A stretch of DNA of 64,000 nt from Cucumibacter marinus DSM 18995 (GTDB taxonomy: Bacteria > Pseudomonadota > Alphaproteobacteria > Rhizobiales > Devosiaceae). The translations under genes were made by a program, and so were the position numbers. Below the pieces are notes generated by a model. The model made no database searches and was not told the origin of the DNA. It was given only the letters and a program-made list of their open reading frames with translations. Shown here in pieces: positions 31,910 through 41,311 of this stretch. The DNA is taken from the NCBI RefSeq assembly GCF_000429865.1, contig NZ_KE386980.1, positions 118,890-182,889 of the forward strand. Direction: 5' to 3'. Every line of letters begins with the position of its first letter. Positions within the stretch are counted from its first letter, which is position 1.

Positions 31910-33346
31910 ATGAGCGTAACTGTAGCCATTGTCGGGCGCCCCAATGTGGGCAAGTCGACGCTGTTCAACCGTCTGGTTGGCCGCAAGCTGGCGCTTGTCG
32001 ATGACACCCCTGGGGTGACCCGCGACCGCCGCGAAGGCACTGGGCGGATCGGCGAACTCACCTTTACCCTCGTCGATACCGCCGGATTCGAGGATGCGCA
32101 TGACGGCAGCCTTGAAGCCCGCATGCGCGAACAGACCGAAGAAGCGATCCGGATCGCCGACGTGATCCTGTTCATGATCGACGCGCGGGCCGGGGTCACC
32201 CCGCTTGATTCGCATTTCGCCCAGTTGCTGCGCAAATCCGGGAAAAACGTCCATCTGATTGCCAACAAGGCCGAGGGCCGCGCCGCCGATCCGGGACTGA
32301 TGGAGGCCTACTCGCTGGGCTTCGGGGAGCCGGTGCCCGTTTCTGCCGAACACGGGGTTGGACTGGCCGATCTGCACAATATCGTTTCGGACGCGATTGA
32401 GGCCATTGAGGCCGAACACCGCGACGCCGAGGAGTCGATCGCCAACCAGCCGCTCGACGAACGCTTCGTGCCGGAAACCGATGTTGACCTGCTTGAAGGT
32501 GAAGACCTTGGCTGGGATCCGACGCGGCCGCTCAATGTTGCGATCATCGGTCGCCCGAATGCCGGTAAATCGACCCTGGTCAACCGCTTCGCGGGTGAAG
32601 AGCGCGTGCTGACCGGCCCCGAGGCCGGCATCACTCGCGATTCCATCATGGTGCCCGTCAAATGGGGTGACAGGCAGGTCAATCTTGTCGACACCGCTGG
32701 CATCCGCCGCAAGGCGAGGGTCCAGGAAAAGCTCGAAAAGCTCTCTGTGTCCGACGCGCTACGCGCCATTCAATATGCCGAAGTGGTCGTCCTGATGCTC
32801 GACGCCACCCAGCCCTTCGAGCGGCAGGACCTGCAGTTGGCCGATCTCGTCGAGCGCGAGGGCCGGGCCCTGATCATCGCGGTCAACAAATGGGACCTGG
32901 TCAAGGACAAGAACGCGGCGCTCGCCGCGCTGCGCGAGATGGCCGAACGGCTGCTCCCGCAACTGCGCGGTATGCCGCTGGTGACTATTTCAGGCCTCAA
33001 GGGCAAGAATATCGACCGGCTTCGTGAAGCTGTGTTCAAGATCGAAAAGACCTGGAACGTGCGCACTTCGACGGCACGGCTCAACCGTTGGCTCGAGGGC
33101 ATGACCCAGTCCCATCCGCCCCCGGCGGTTTCGGGGCGCCGCATCAAGCTGCGCTACATGACCCAGGCCAAGACGCGGCCCCCCAGCTTCATCGCCTTCT
33201 GTTCGCGCCCGGACGCACTTCCGGCGGCCTACAAGCGCTATCTGGTCAACGGTCTGCGCGAGACCTTCAACCTGCAAGGCGTGCCGATCCGGCTCTGGAT
33301 CCGCGGGGGTGAGAACCCCTACGTCAAGAAGAAGCAGCGCCGCTAG
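31910..33346 (+). CDS. der: Ribosome biogenesis GTPase Der
   Basis: Double-G-domain GTPase needed for 50S subunit assembly. First P-loop [14 protein letters not shown] (about residue 10) with [10 protein letters not shown] and DTAGF; second P-loop [14 protein letters not shown] (about 210) with DTAGIRRK and NKWD; C-terminal KH-like domain ending with [12 protein letters not shown]. 478 residues, normal. An acidic linker separates the domains. It stops four bases past the 3' end of a convergent flavodoxin gene, so no room for a private terminator. Confidence 0.97.
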   Translation: MSVTVAIVGRPNVGKSTLFNRLVGRKLALVDDTPGVTRDRREGTGRIGELTFTLVDTAGFEDAHDGSLEARMREQTEEAIRIADVILFMIDARAGVTPLDSHFAQLLRKSGKNVHLIANKAEGRAADPGLMEAYSLGFGEPVPVSAEHGVGLADLHNIVSDAIEAIEAEHRDAEESIANQPLDERFVPETDVDLLEGEDLGWDPTRPLNVAIIGRPNAGKSTLVNRFAGEERVLTGPEAGITRDSIMVPVKWGDRQVNLVDTAGIRRKARVQEKLEKLSVSDALRAIQYAEVVVLMLDATQPFERQDLQLADLVEREGRALIIAVNKWDLVKDKNAALAALREMAERLLPQLRGMPLVTISGLKGKNIDRLREAVFKIEKTWNVRTSTARLNRWLEGMTQSHPPPAVSGRRIKLRYMTQAKTRPPSFIAFCSRPDALPAAYKRYLVNGLRETFNLQGVPIRLWIRGGENPYVKKKQRR

Positions 33347-33828
33347 CTGTTGGCAGCGACCAGCGTTCGGGCCCAGGCCTGGGCGCGGGCGATCTCGCCG
33401 TCTGCGAGCGGCCCTTCCATGTCTGTGACGACAAAGCCTGCGGGTTGCCCCAGGGGCTTGCCGCCGAGCCGAGCCAGGCGCCGGGCGATCTTTTCGGCTG
33501 CAAAGCCGAACAGATTGGCCATGATCCTGAGGAACCACGGCGCTTTCGAAAGGTCCATGCGCGTGTCAAAGGCCGCGATATTGATCCCGGCGAGGATATT
33601 GGGCGGCAGGCCGCGCAAATAGCCGTTCATCGCCGCCGAGGCGCGAAAGGCATTGGTGGGTGCCCCGCACACCAGCAGTCTCACATCTGACGGTATTTGC
33701 GGTCGCTGACCGCCGTGAAGGCCTTCTACCCGGGCATCGTGACCGGCCTCACTCAGTGCGGTTGCGATCGCCTCTGCGATCCGTTCGGTGTTGCCGTAGT
33801 TTGAATCGTAAACGACGAGTGCGGACAT
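33343..33828 (-). CDS. Flavodoxin-family protein 1
   Basis: 161-residue flavodoxin-like protein. The phosphate-binding loop YDSNYGNTE near the start is the flavodoxin FMN site, followed by [11 protein letters not shown] and the [13 protein letters not shown] strand. A long-spacer second half ([20 protein letters not shown]) is shared with the gene at 35007. Electron-transfer partner unknown. A 19-bp palindrome lies 58 bases upstream of its ATG. Convergent, overlapping the der stop by four bases. Confidence 0.8.
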   Translation of the reverse strand: MSALVVYDSNYGNTERIAEAIATALSEAGHDARVEGLHGGQRPQIPSDVRLLVCGAPTNAFRASAAMNGYLRGLPPNILAGINIAAFDTRMDLSKAPWFLRIMANLFGFAAEKIARRLARLGGKPLGQPAGFVVTDMEGPLADGEIARAQAWARTLVAANS

Positions 33829-33885
33829 CGACTTCCCCCGCTTTTTTTGCGCGCGCTCACAATAGGGAGGCGGGGAAGGGTCGCC

Positions 33886-33904
33886 ATGACTTGAATCAAG
33901 TCAT
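33886..33904. promoter_or_regulatory. 19-bp palindrome upstream of a flavodoxin gene
   Basis: ATGACTTGA-A-TCAAGTCAT, a perfect inverted repeat with a one-base centre. It lies in the divergent gap between the flavodoxin and M23-type genes. It contains TTGAATCAA but not the spaced TTGAT-N4-ATCAA of FNR/FixK, so the regulator is unknown. Confidence 0.5.
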
Positions 33905-34027
33905 CAGATAGGTCGGCGCGCCGGGCACCAGCGATAAATGTGTTGTGTGTGAAAGCTGCCCTGTTTGATCAGGCTCAATTTCCGAAAACCGCTTTGCCGC
34001 TAGGAAGGACCTGCTGACAAGTAACGC

Positions 34028-34052
34028 GGCCCGCTGCGCGGGCCGGGGAGGG
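34028..34052 (+). promoter_or_regulatory. Hairpin next to the M23 gene ribosome binding site
   Basis: GGCCCGC (34028-34034), loop TGC, GCGGGCC (34038-34044), immediately followed by GGGGAGGG, the Shine-Dalgarno for ATG 34060. It could occlude ribosome loading or end an upstream message. Confidence 0.4.
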
Positions 34053-34059
34053 TGCACCA

Positions 34060-34995
34060 ATGCTTGCCTATTTTGCGGCCATACAGGTCGGTCTTCCGCT
34101 CTTGTTGATTGTTGCCCACGCGCTGATCCCGGCGGGCAGCTGGGTTGGGTTCATCGCCCGCGTCGCTGCGCTCGCGATTGTCATCGCGGCGGTGGCGATG
34201 ACGGGCCTTTGGCTGTTTCCGCCCTGGTGGACACCCTATGCCCTGCTGGTGCTCGTGGCGCTGGCGAGTTGGCCGGCAGCACGCCGTTTGCGCAGTGCCC
34301 GTCAGAGAGGCCGGATCTGGCAGGGTGCCGAAATCCTGGTCGCCCTGGTCATCGCAGTCTGGCCCGGACTGCAGGTCGTGAACGCCATGAACGGGCGCGC
34401 CGACCAGCCGGGCGCCATCGACCTGGCCCGACCGTTGGGCGATGGGCAATATCTGGTGATGAGCGGCGGGCACGACCTCGCGACAAATGCCCATCTCATG
34501 ACACTGGCACCCGGCTTCGAGCGCTACAGGGGACAGAGCTACGCCGTTGACCTGATTGCGGTCGATGGGGCGGGATTACGCGCGGACGGGATCAGTCCGC
34601 AGGACCCGGCCAAATACGCCATCTATGGGACCGATGTCATTGCGCCGTGCGCGGGTGAGGTGATCTCGGCGGAGAACCAGGTCGCCGACATGCCCGCGGG
34701 AACGCGCGACCGCGAACACATGCTGGGCAATCATGTCCTGCTGGCTTGCGACAAGGCACAGGTCCTGATGGGGCACCTGGCTCCCGGCACGGTTGCAGTC
34801 GAGGTGGGAGACATGGTCACCACCGGGCAGGTGCTCGGCAAGGTCGGGAACACGGGCAACACCGATGAACCGCATCTGCACATTCATGCGCAGACCGCGG
34901 GCACCGGGGACGAACCGGTAAATGCCCAGCCCCTGCCCATCACGATCGAGGGGCAGACGCTTTGGCGAAACATGATCCTTGATTGGCGGCGCTAG
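34060..34995 (+). CDS. Membrane-anchored M23-type (LytM-like) protein
   Basis: 311 residues: four hydrophobic segments in the first 115 residues (starting MLAYFAAIQVGLPLLLIV), then a LytM/M23 beta-domain with YAVDLIAVDG, IYGTDVIAPCAGEVIS, GNHVLLAC, MGHLAPGTVAVEVGD, GKVGNTGNTDEPHLHIHAQ. The HLHIH and Asp of the zinc site are present, but the first His of the usual HxxxD is replaced (SYAVD), so peptidase activity is uncertain. The polytopic N terminus is atypical for M23 cell-wall hydrolases. Flanked by two flavodoxin genes on the other strand. Confidence 0.78.
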   Translation: MLAYFAAIQVGLPLLLIVAHALIPAGSWVGFIARVAALAIVIAAVAMTGLWLFPPWWTPYALLVLVALASWPAARRLRSARQRGRIWQGAEILVALVIAVWPGLQVVNAMNGRADQPGAIDLARPLGDGQYLVMSGGHDLATNAHLMTLAPGFERYRGQSYAVDLIAVDGAGLRADGISPQDPAKYAIYGTDVIAPCAGEVISAENQVADMPAGTRDREHMLGNHVLLACDKAQVLMGHLAPGTVAVEVGDMVTTGQVLGKVGNTGNTDEPHLHIHAQTAGTGDEPVNAQPLPITIEGQTLWRNMILDWRR

Positions 34996-35006
34996 GGGTC
35001 CGGACC

Positions 35007-35507
35007 CTAGCTGGCCTGATCGGAACTGGCGGTTTGCCCGCTAAGGAGTGTGTTGGCCCAGTCTCCGGCCCGGGCCAATTCACCTTCGATGAAGCTTGAG
35101 CCGTCGGGTGCACACACGAAGCTCTGCGGGGGCGCAATCGCTTCTCCGCCGAGATTGCGCAGGGCCAGGGCGACAGCACCGGCAGCACTTTCCTTGCGGC
35201 GGAACGTCGACAGGATCGAGCGGCGGCCCGTCTCGAGATCGGGCCGGGTTTCGAAGGTGGCTGTCCGCACCCCTTCAATGCTGCCGATCGGCATGGCCTT
35301 GATGTAGTTCATCAACGGCTCGCTCGGCTTGCCGTCACGCGACGGTGTGCCCACGACCAGCAGATCGAGCGGCCTTGGAAAACGCCGCGGCGTCCCCTGG
35401 ATGTGCCAGGTTTCAACCGTTGCGTGCGATTCCGTTGCCGCTGCGATGGCCGACGCCACTTCTTCGGTGTGACCGAAAAAGGAGTCATAAAGGATCAGGA
35501 CCTTCAT
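35007..35507 (-). CDS. Flavodoxin-family protein 2
   Basis: 166-residue paralogue of the protein at 33343: phosphate loop YDSFFGHTEE, strand LLVVGTPSRDG, core GVRTATFETRPDL, and the common C-terminal GELARAGDWANTLL. The His in place of Asn in the FMN loop (GHTE versus GNTE) is a small departure. Same strand and orientation as its paralogue, with the M23-type gene on the opposite strand between them. Role unknown. Confidence 0.78.
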   Translation of the reverse strand: MKVLILYDSFFGHTEEVASAIAAATESHATVETWHIQGTPRRFPRPLDLLVVGTPSRDGKPSEPLMNYIKAMPIGSIEGVRTATFETRPDLETGRRSILSTFRRKESAAGAVALALRNLGGEAIAPPQSFVCAPDGSSFIEGELARAGDWANTLLSGQTASSDQAS

Positions 35508-35683
35508 GATTTCCTCATACCAAAACTGCCCCTTGGCCGGGCCTTGTTCGCCCGGTTGCCCGTTATCATAGTGTCTATAGTGATCCGCGTCGTGAAAGAA
35601 CAGGAATCATCCACGCGGCAGGCACGCGCCGTGGTTGCGCTGTGATGAAATTGCCACGAGCGGCAATGCAGCGCTTCCCCGCC

Positions 35684-36418
35684 TCAAAGTGGGGTGAACG
35701 ACTTGTCCTGGAAGTTGAAGATCTGCCCGGTCTGCTTGAAATCCGGCGTGATCATGTCGACCAAACTCGGTGCGACATCATCGGGATGCGGCAGCGTATC
35801 CGGGTCTTCGCCGGGCATCGCCTTGGCGCGCATCGCCGTGCGCACAGCACCCGGATAGTAGACATTGATGCGGATCGGCTGCGCCTCGGTTTCCCCGGCA
35901 TAGGACTTGATCATCGCGTCGAGCGCCGCCTTGGAGGCGGCATAGCCACCCCAATAGGGCCGGCAGCTCTTGGCCGAGGACGAGGACACGAAAAGCGCCC
36001 GCCCGGCATCGGACTGGCGCAGCAACAGATCGAGCGATCGGATCAGCCGGTAATTGGCGGTGACGTTGACCGCCATCAGCTTCTCGAATTCCTTGGGGTC
36101 GAGATGGGGCAGGGGTGTGATGACGCCCAGCACCCCGGCCGCGGCGATCAGACCGTCGAGCCGTCCCCAGCGTTCATAGATCGAGGCACCCAGCCGGTCG
36201 ATGCCGTCATAATCGGTCACATCGAGCGGCACGAGCGTGGTCGACCCGCCGGCGCGGCGGATGTCGTCGTCAAGCTCTTCGAGCCCGCCCACGGTCCGCG
36301 CCACGGCGATCACATGGGCGCCGCGCGCGCCCGCATTCTTGGCCGCGGCATAGCCGATGCCGCGCGAGGCCCCGGTGACGAGAACGAGGCGGCCCTCAAG
36401 GTCTTTGGTATCGGTCAT
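35684..36418 (-). CDS. SDR-family oxidoreductase
   Basis: NAD(P)-dependent short-chain dehydrogenase, 244 residues. Cofactor loop LVTGASRGIGYAAAK, LAAAGV-type IAAAGVLG, Ser in FVSSSSAKS, and catalytic YxxxK in YWGGYAASKAALD. The ATG at 36418 lies six bases beyond the purF stop; an open upstream extension overlaps purF and is not used. Common next to purF in Rhizobiales. Substrate unknown. Confidence 0.85.
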   Translation of the reverse strand: MTDTKDLEGRLVLVTGASRGIGYAAAKNAGARGAHVIAVARTVGGLEELDDDIRRAGGSTTLVPLDVTDYDGIDRLGASIYERWGRLDGLIAAAGVLGVITPLPHLDPKEFEKLMAVNVTANYRLIRSLDLLLRQSDAGRALFVSSSSAKSCRPYWGGYAASKAALDAMIKSYAGETEAQPIRINVYYPGAVRTAMRAKAMPGEDPDTLPHPDDVAPSLVDMITPDFKQTGQIFNFQDKSFTPL

Positions 36419-36423
36419 AAATC

Positions 36424-37929
36424 TCAGCCGGCTTCCCGGAGCATGGAGAGCTGTTTGGGCGAACGTCCGTTCTCTTCGACAAGGTCGACGAGCGGCGTGG
36501 GATAGTCGCCGGTGAAACAATGGTCGGTGAACTGCGGCTCCTGCGCGTTGCGGGGGATGCCGCCCACCGCGTCATAAAGCCCGTCAATCGACAGGAACTG
36601 GAGCGAATCCGCGCCGACATATTTGCACATGGACTGAAGGTCGGCGTGCTGGTTGGCCAGCAAGGCCTCCGGGTCGGGCGTGTTGATGCCGTAATAGTCC
36701 GAATGCGTGATCATCGGGCTGGCAACCCGCAAATGCACTTCCTTGGCCCCGGCCTCACGGATCATCTGCACGATCTTGAGCGAAGTCGTGCCACGCACGA
36801 TGGAATCGTCCACCAGCACCACGCGCTTGCCTTCGATCTCGGCCCGGTTGGCCGAATGCTTGAGCTTCACGCCGAAGGCGCGGATCTGTTGGGTCGGCTC
36901 GATAAAGGTACGCCCCACATAGTGGTTTCGGATGATCCCGAGTTCGAACGGGATGCCGCTTTCCTGCGCATAGCCGATGGCCGCAGGGGTGCCGCCATCG
37001 GGCACCGGCACCACGACATCGGCCTCGACCGCGGCCTCCTTGGCAAGGTTCATGCCCATATGCTTGCGGGTGGTGTAGACCTGCCGGCCGGCGACGATCG
37101 AGTCGGGCCGGGCGAAATAGACATATTCGAACAGACACACCCGCTCTGGACGCGGCGGGAAGGGCTTGATCGATTCAATCGTCACCGCACCGTCGGCCTT
37201 GCGTTCGCAGATCACGACCTCGCCGTTTTCCACATCGCGAACATGCTTTGCGCCGATGATGTCGAGGGCGCAGCTCTCCGAGGCAAAGATCGGGCTACCA
37301 TTGAGGTCACCCAGCACCAGCGGGCGAATGCCATTGGGGTCGCGCGCACCGATCAGCTTGGTGCGGGTCAGCGCTACCAACGCATAGCCACCCTGCATCT
37401 GCTTGATCGCATCGACAAACCGGTCGGCGGAGCTTTTCTGCGGCGAGCGGGCGACCAGGTGCAACACGACCTCGGTGTCCGAGGTCGACTGGCAGATGGC
37501 GCCATTGGCGATCAGCTCGCGCCGCAGCTTGAGCCCGTTGGTGAAATTGCCGTTGTGCGCGATGGCGATGCCGCCCTCGGAGAGTTCGGCGAACAGCGGC
37601 TGCACATTGCGCAGCACCGTCTCGCCGGTTGTCGAATAGCGCACATGGCCCATGGCGGCGCTGCCGGGCAGGCGGGCCAGTGTGGCCGCGTCGGTATAGT
37701 GATCACCAACCAGGCCCAGATGCCGTTCGGAATGGAACTGGCCTTCGCCATAGGTGACGATGCCGGCGGCTTCCTGACCGCGGTGCTGAAGGGCGTGCAG
37801 CCCCAGCGCGGTCAGGGCGGCGGCGTCAGGGTGGTCGAGGATGCCGAAGACGCCGCATTCCTCCCTGAGTGTATCTCCATCGAGGTCGAGATCGATGGAA
37901 GGGGCGGAGGCTGCGGAAAGCTCGGACAC
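36424..37929 (-). CDS. purF: Amidophosphoribosyltransferase
   Basis: First committed step of purine synthesis: PRPP plus glutamine to phosphoribosylamine. N-terminal Ntn glutaminase with nucleophile Cys in REECGVFGILD after a propeptide of about 22 residues, and the GHVRYSTTG and AHNGNFTN motifs; C-terminal PRTase with the PRPP loop VVLVDDSIVRGTTS. GTG 37929 is chosen: GAGGTG lies six bases upstream and no in-frame ATG exists; a GTG at 37938 and a TTG at 37992 are alternatives. 501 residues. Follows cvpA (gap 123). Confidence 0.94.
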   Translation of the reverse strand: MSELSAASAPSIDLDLDGDTLREECGVFGILDHPDAAALTALGLHALQHRGQEAAGIVTYGEGQFHSERHLGLVGDHYTDAATLARLPGSAAMGHVRYSTTGETVLRNVQPLFAELSEGGIAIAHNGNFTNGLKLRRELIANGAICQSTSDTEVVLHLVARSPQKSSADRFVDAIKQMQGGYALVALTRTKLIGARDPNGIRPLVLGDLNGSPIFASESCALDIIGAKHVRDVENGEVVICERKADGAVTIESIKPFPPRPERVCLFEYVYFARPDSIVAGRQVYTTRKHMGMNLAKEAAVEADVVVPVPDGGTPAAIGYAQESGIPFELGIIRNHYVGRTFIEPTQQIRAFGVKLKHSANRAEIEGKRVVLVDDSIVRGTTSLKIVQMIREAGAKEVHLRVASPMITHSDYYGINTPDPEALLANQHADLQSMCKYVGADSLQFLSIDGLYDAVGGIPRNAQEPQFTDHCFTGDYPTPLVDLVEENGRSPKQLSMLREAG

Positions 37930-38052
37930 TCGGGTCACCTCGGCATCGCGATGTTGGGAGCGGTTCGCGCGCTCAATACGCCTGCGCGCCAACCCGAGTC
38001 AACACTGGCGCCACTCCGGATCAACGAACCGTGGTGCGGCGCAATCGCACAA

Positions 38053-38649
38053 TCAGGTCGTGGTTTCCTCCGGCGGCAACTCATTCTCGAGCGCGTCGGT
38101 CCCCTGATCGATCGGCACGTCGGCGCCTGGCTCGGGAGCCGTGGAGCGCGACAGGAAGTCGTTCACCGCCTTCTCCATATCATCCGGCAAGGCACTGATC
38201 AGGTCATCCGCCATGCGTTCAAGCGTCGGAAGAGATCGCGAATCCGCCGCATAGTCGTCGAGCAGAGAGGGAAACAGCCAGTTGACGAACACGATGAACA
38301 CCAGAACGATCAGCAAGCCGCGCACCGCGCCAAAGACGAATCCAAGCGTCCTGTCGAGGGGACCGATCTTGGAATCGACAACGAAATCAGCGATCCGCAT
38401 GGTGATGAGATGCAGGATGATCAGCGCGACCAGGAAGCTGACTGCGATGGTGACGATATCCGCCAGCAACTCGTCGGCAACATATTCGCGCGCGATCTCG
38501 GGGTAGTTCTGCCAGACCCAGATGGCGAAGATGCCCGCGCCCGCCCAGGACACCAGCGAAAGGATCTCGCGGGTTGCACCCCGGGTCGTCGCCAGAAGCG
38601 CCGAGATCAGGATGAGCACGCCGGCTGCAATATCGAAAGCTGTGAGCAT
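38053..38649 (-). CDS. cvpA: CvpA-family membrane protein
   Basis: 198-residue protein with four membrane segments (about residues 5-22, 28-47, 64-84 and 100-122) and a hydrophilic acidic tail ending ELPPEETTT. CvpA sits next to purF in many proteobacteria and is linked to colicin V production and envelope/stress tolerance. Placed upstream of purF in the same orientation. Confidence 0.87.
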   Translation of the reverse strand: MLTAFDIAAGVLILISALLATTRGATREILSLVSWAGAGIFAIWVWQNYPEIAREYVADELLADIVTIAVSFLVALIILHLITMRIADFVVDSKIGPLDRTLGFVFGAVRGLLIVLVFIVFVNWLFPSLLDDYAADSRSLPTLERMADDLISALPDDMEKAVNDFLSRSTAPEPGADVPIDQGTDALENELPPEETTT

Positions 38650-38722
38650 GGTCCGCCGTTTTCCGTTCTATCAGTCGGCCCGGCTCTTCAATCGGACCTT
38701 CGGGTTCCGTTTACCGGGTAAA

Positions 38723-38764
38723 ACCGTACAAGCCAAGCGCAGCACCGTACAGCCAAAGCGTAGC
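38723..38764. repeat. Two adjacent 21-bp direct repeats
   Basis: The unit ACCGTACA-AGCCAAGCGC-AGC (38723-38743) is followed at once by ACCGTACAGCCAAAGCGTAGC (38744-38764), with a few differences. Between cvpA and the radA stop; function unknown. Confidence 0.6.
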
Positions 38765-38774
38765 GGTGAATAAC

Positions 38775-40172
38775 TCAGCCCTCATCGCCACTCTCCCGAG
38801 GGCGTCCGCTGGCCGCAATCCGGGCAATCAGGTCGGTGAGAGCGCCATGGCGTTCCACATCGATCCCCTCGATGTTTTCAGCACCGGGTTGCTGCGCGGT
38901 GACCGCCTTGCCGAAACCCAGTTTCGCGGCCTCGCGCAGGCGCTGGCCGGAATGCACGACCGGGCGAATGCCACCCGAAAGGCTGACTTCTCCGAAATAG
39001 ACAGCGTCGGCAGGCAGAGGCGCGTTGGTCAGGGACGAAACGAGTGCCGCCGCGACCGCCAGATCCGCCGCCGGTTCGGCGATCTTCAGCCCGCCAGCGA
39101 CATTGAGATAGATATCATTGGCGCCGATCCGCACGCCGCAATGGGTCTCGAGCACCGCAAGGACCATGGCCAGCCGGCTCGAATCCCAGCCGACAACGGC
39201 GCGCCGCGGCGTGCCGAGCGGAGAGGGCGCCACAAGCGCCTGGATTTCGACGAGCACCGGACGCGTGCCTTCCATGCCGGCAAAAACCGCAGACCCCGAA
39301 GCGCCCTTGTCGCGCTGGTCGAGAAACAGCGCCGAAGGGTTGGCGACTTCGCGCAGGCCCCCCGACGCCATTTCGAACACGCCGATTTCGTCGGTCGCGC
39401 CATAACGGTTCTTGACCCCGCGCAGGATGCGGAAATTGTGTCCGGCATCGCCTTCGAAATAAAGGACGGCATCGACCATGTGCTCGACGACCCGGGGCCC
39501 CGCGATCTGCCCGTCCTTGGTGACATGCCCCACCAGAACGACCGCAGCGCCCGTTTTCTTGGCGAACCGGGTGAGGGCCTGAGCGCTGGTGCGCACCTGG
39601 GTCACGGTGCCGGGCGCAGAATCGATTCGGTCGGTCCAAAGCGTCTGGATGGAATCGATGATGACGAGATCCGGCTTGTCGGCGCCCTCAAGGGTCGCCA
39701 GGATCGCCTCGACATTGGTCTCGGCGGCGAGCCTGACCGGCGTGTCCGCGACACCGAGCCGCTGTGCGCGCAGCCGCACCTGGGCGATCGCTTCTTCACC
39801 CGAGATATAAACAGTGTTCCGCCCAGCCGCACCTAGCGCTGCAACGGCCTGCAACAGCAATGTCGACTTGCCGATCCCCGGATCACCACCGACCAGGACC
39901 GCCGAGCCCACAACGAACCCGCCACCTGTGACGCGGTCAAGTTCGGCAATGCCCGTGACAACCCGCTGGGCATCCTCTGTCTCGCCTGAAAGCGGCACGA
40001 GTTCCACACCGCGCCCTGAGGATTTGGCAGCCTTCGGGCCGGCCCCGATGCCGGTATCGGCCATCTCCTCGACAATCGAGTTCCATTCGCCGCAGCTCTC
40101 GCAGCGGCCGGCCCAGCGCGGGGTGACTGCGCCGCAGTTCTGGCAGACGAATTGAACCTTGGCGCGGGCCAT
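38775..40172 (-). CDS. radA: DNA repair protein RadA
   Basis: Branch-migration helicase for homologous recombination, 465 residues. N-terminal C4 zinc finger CQNCGAVTPRWAGRCESCG, Walker A GGDPGIGKSTLL, then KNRYGATDEIGVFEM (the RadA-specific KNRFG region with Tyr for Phe), then a Lon-like C-terminal domain. Start overlaps the alr stop by one base (TGATG). Confidence 0.96.
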   Translation of the reverse strand: MARAKVQFVCQNCGAVTPRWAGRCESCGEWNSIVEEMADTGIGAGPKAAKSSGRGVELVPLSGETEDAQRVVTGIAELDRVTGGGFVVGSAVLVGGDPGIGKSTLLLQAVAALGAAGRNTVYISGEEAIAQVRLRAQRLGVADTPVRLAAETNVEAILATLEGADKPDLVIIDSIQTLWTDRIDSAPGTVTQVRTSAQALTRFAKKTGAAVVLVGHVTKDGQIAGPRVVEHMVDAVLYFEGDAGHNFRILRGVKNRYGATDEIGVFEMASGGLREVANPSALFLDQRDKGASGSAVFAGMEGTRPVLVEIQALVAPSPLGTPRRAVVGWDSSRLAMVLAVLETHCGVRIGANDIYLNVAGGLKIAEPAADLAVAAALVSSLTNAPLPADAVYFGEVSLSGGIRPVVHSGQRLREAAKLGFGKAVTAQQPGAENIEGIDVERHGALTDLIARIAASGRPRESGDEG

Positions 40173-41311
40173 CAGGACCCGTCCGTACCGCTGTCGCGAT
40201 AGGTGCGCGCGTAGCGCCCCTTGAGGGAGGTCAGGATTTCATAGCCGATCGTGTTGGCGGCATCGGCGTGATCGTCGACGGTCACGTCCTTGCCAATAAT
40301 CGTGGCCATCTCGCCGGGCACGGGCAGGTTATTCCCCAGATCGGTGATGTCGACCGCCGCCAGGTCCATCGAGATGCGCCCGACAAGCGGCACCTTCTGC
40401 CCGCGGATGACGATGCGGCTGCCCGGCTTGTTGGGCTGGTTCGACAGGGCGCGGAACAGACCGTCCGCATAGCCAAGCGAGATGATCGCCAACCGGCTGT
40501 CGCGCTGCAGCGAGAAGCTGGCCCCATAGCCCACGGTCTCGGAGACCTTGGCCTCGCGAACCTGCAGGATCTGGGCTTCGAGCTTGACCGCCGGCGCCAT
40601 CGGATTGGGCCGGCCAGCGATGGCGCGTGCGCCATAAAGTGCGATGCCGGGCCTGACGAGCTGGAAATGATGGCGCTTGGAAATCATCAGTCCGGCCGAG
40701 TTGGCCAGGGAGGCCGGAATGTCCGGGAACTGCCCCAGGAGCGACTGGAACAGGGCCAATTGCGTCCGGTTCTTTTCGTGTCCGGGCAGGTCCGCACACG
40801 CGAAATGGCTCATCAGCAATTGCGGTTTGTAGCCGGACGCGTTGAGCTGCGCCTTGACGTCGCCCGCTTCGGCGAGCCGGAGCCCGAGCCGGTTCATGCC
40901 TGTATCGAACTGCAGGGCCGCCGGATAGGCTTCGCCCTGGGAAATGCAGTAGCGCAGCCATTCCTCGAGCATGGGTAGCGAGGAAATCACCGGCATCAGC
41001 CGTGCCTGGGCATAGAGCCGGGACTGTCCGGGCCACAAGCCGTTGAGCACAAAGACATGCGCATCGGGCAGCAGGTCGCGCACGATGATGCCCTCTTCGG
41101 GCGTCGCCACGAAGAAGAAGCGCGCACCGACCTCATAGAGCGCCGGCGCCACCTGGCGCGCACCCGTGCCATAGGCGTCGGCCTTGAGGGCCGCGCCGGT
41201 CAGGGCGGTCGGGGTGATGCGGTCGAGGGCCTGCCAGTTTCGCTTGATGGCACCCAGATCGACGGTCAGTCGTGCTGGGGCCAGGCTGGCGGCCTGTGCT
41301 GGAATCGGCAT
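40172..41311 (-). CDS. alr: Alanine racemase
   Basis: PLP enzyme making D-alanine for peptidoglycan. PLP Lys43 in LKADAYGTGA; the second catalytic residue, Tyr of VGYGASFSL (about 268); GRISMDLAAVDIT C-terminal barrel. 379 residues. The start codon abuts the dnaB stop, so alr is cotranscribed with dnaB and radA. Confidence 0.94.
   Translation of the reverse strand: MPIPAQAASLAPARLTVDLGAIKRNWQALDRITPTALTGAALKADAYGTGARQVAPALYEVGARFFFVATPEEGIIVRDLLPDAHVFVLNGLWPGQSRLYAQARLMPVISSLPMLEEWLRYCISQGEAYPAALQFDTGMNRLGLRLAEAGDVKAQLNASGYKPQLLMSHFACADLPGHEKNRTQLALFQSLLGQFPDIPASLANSAGLMISKRHHFQLVRPGIALYGARAIAGRPNPMAPAVKLEAQILQVREAKVSETVGYGASFSLQRDSRLAIISLGYADGLFRALSNQPNKPGSRIVIRGQKVPLVGRISMDLAAVDITDLGNNLPVPGEMATIIGKDVTVDDHADAANTIGYEILTSLKGRYARTYRDSGTDGS

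Noticed and set aside
36520..38721. 733-codon plus-strand frame opposite purF and cvpA
   Set aside because: purF and cvpA are clear on the minus strand; the plus-strand product has no family features and is a shadow.
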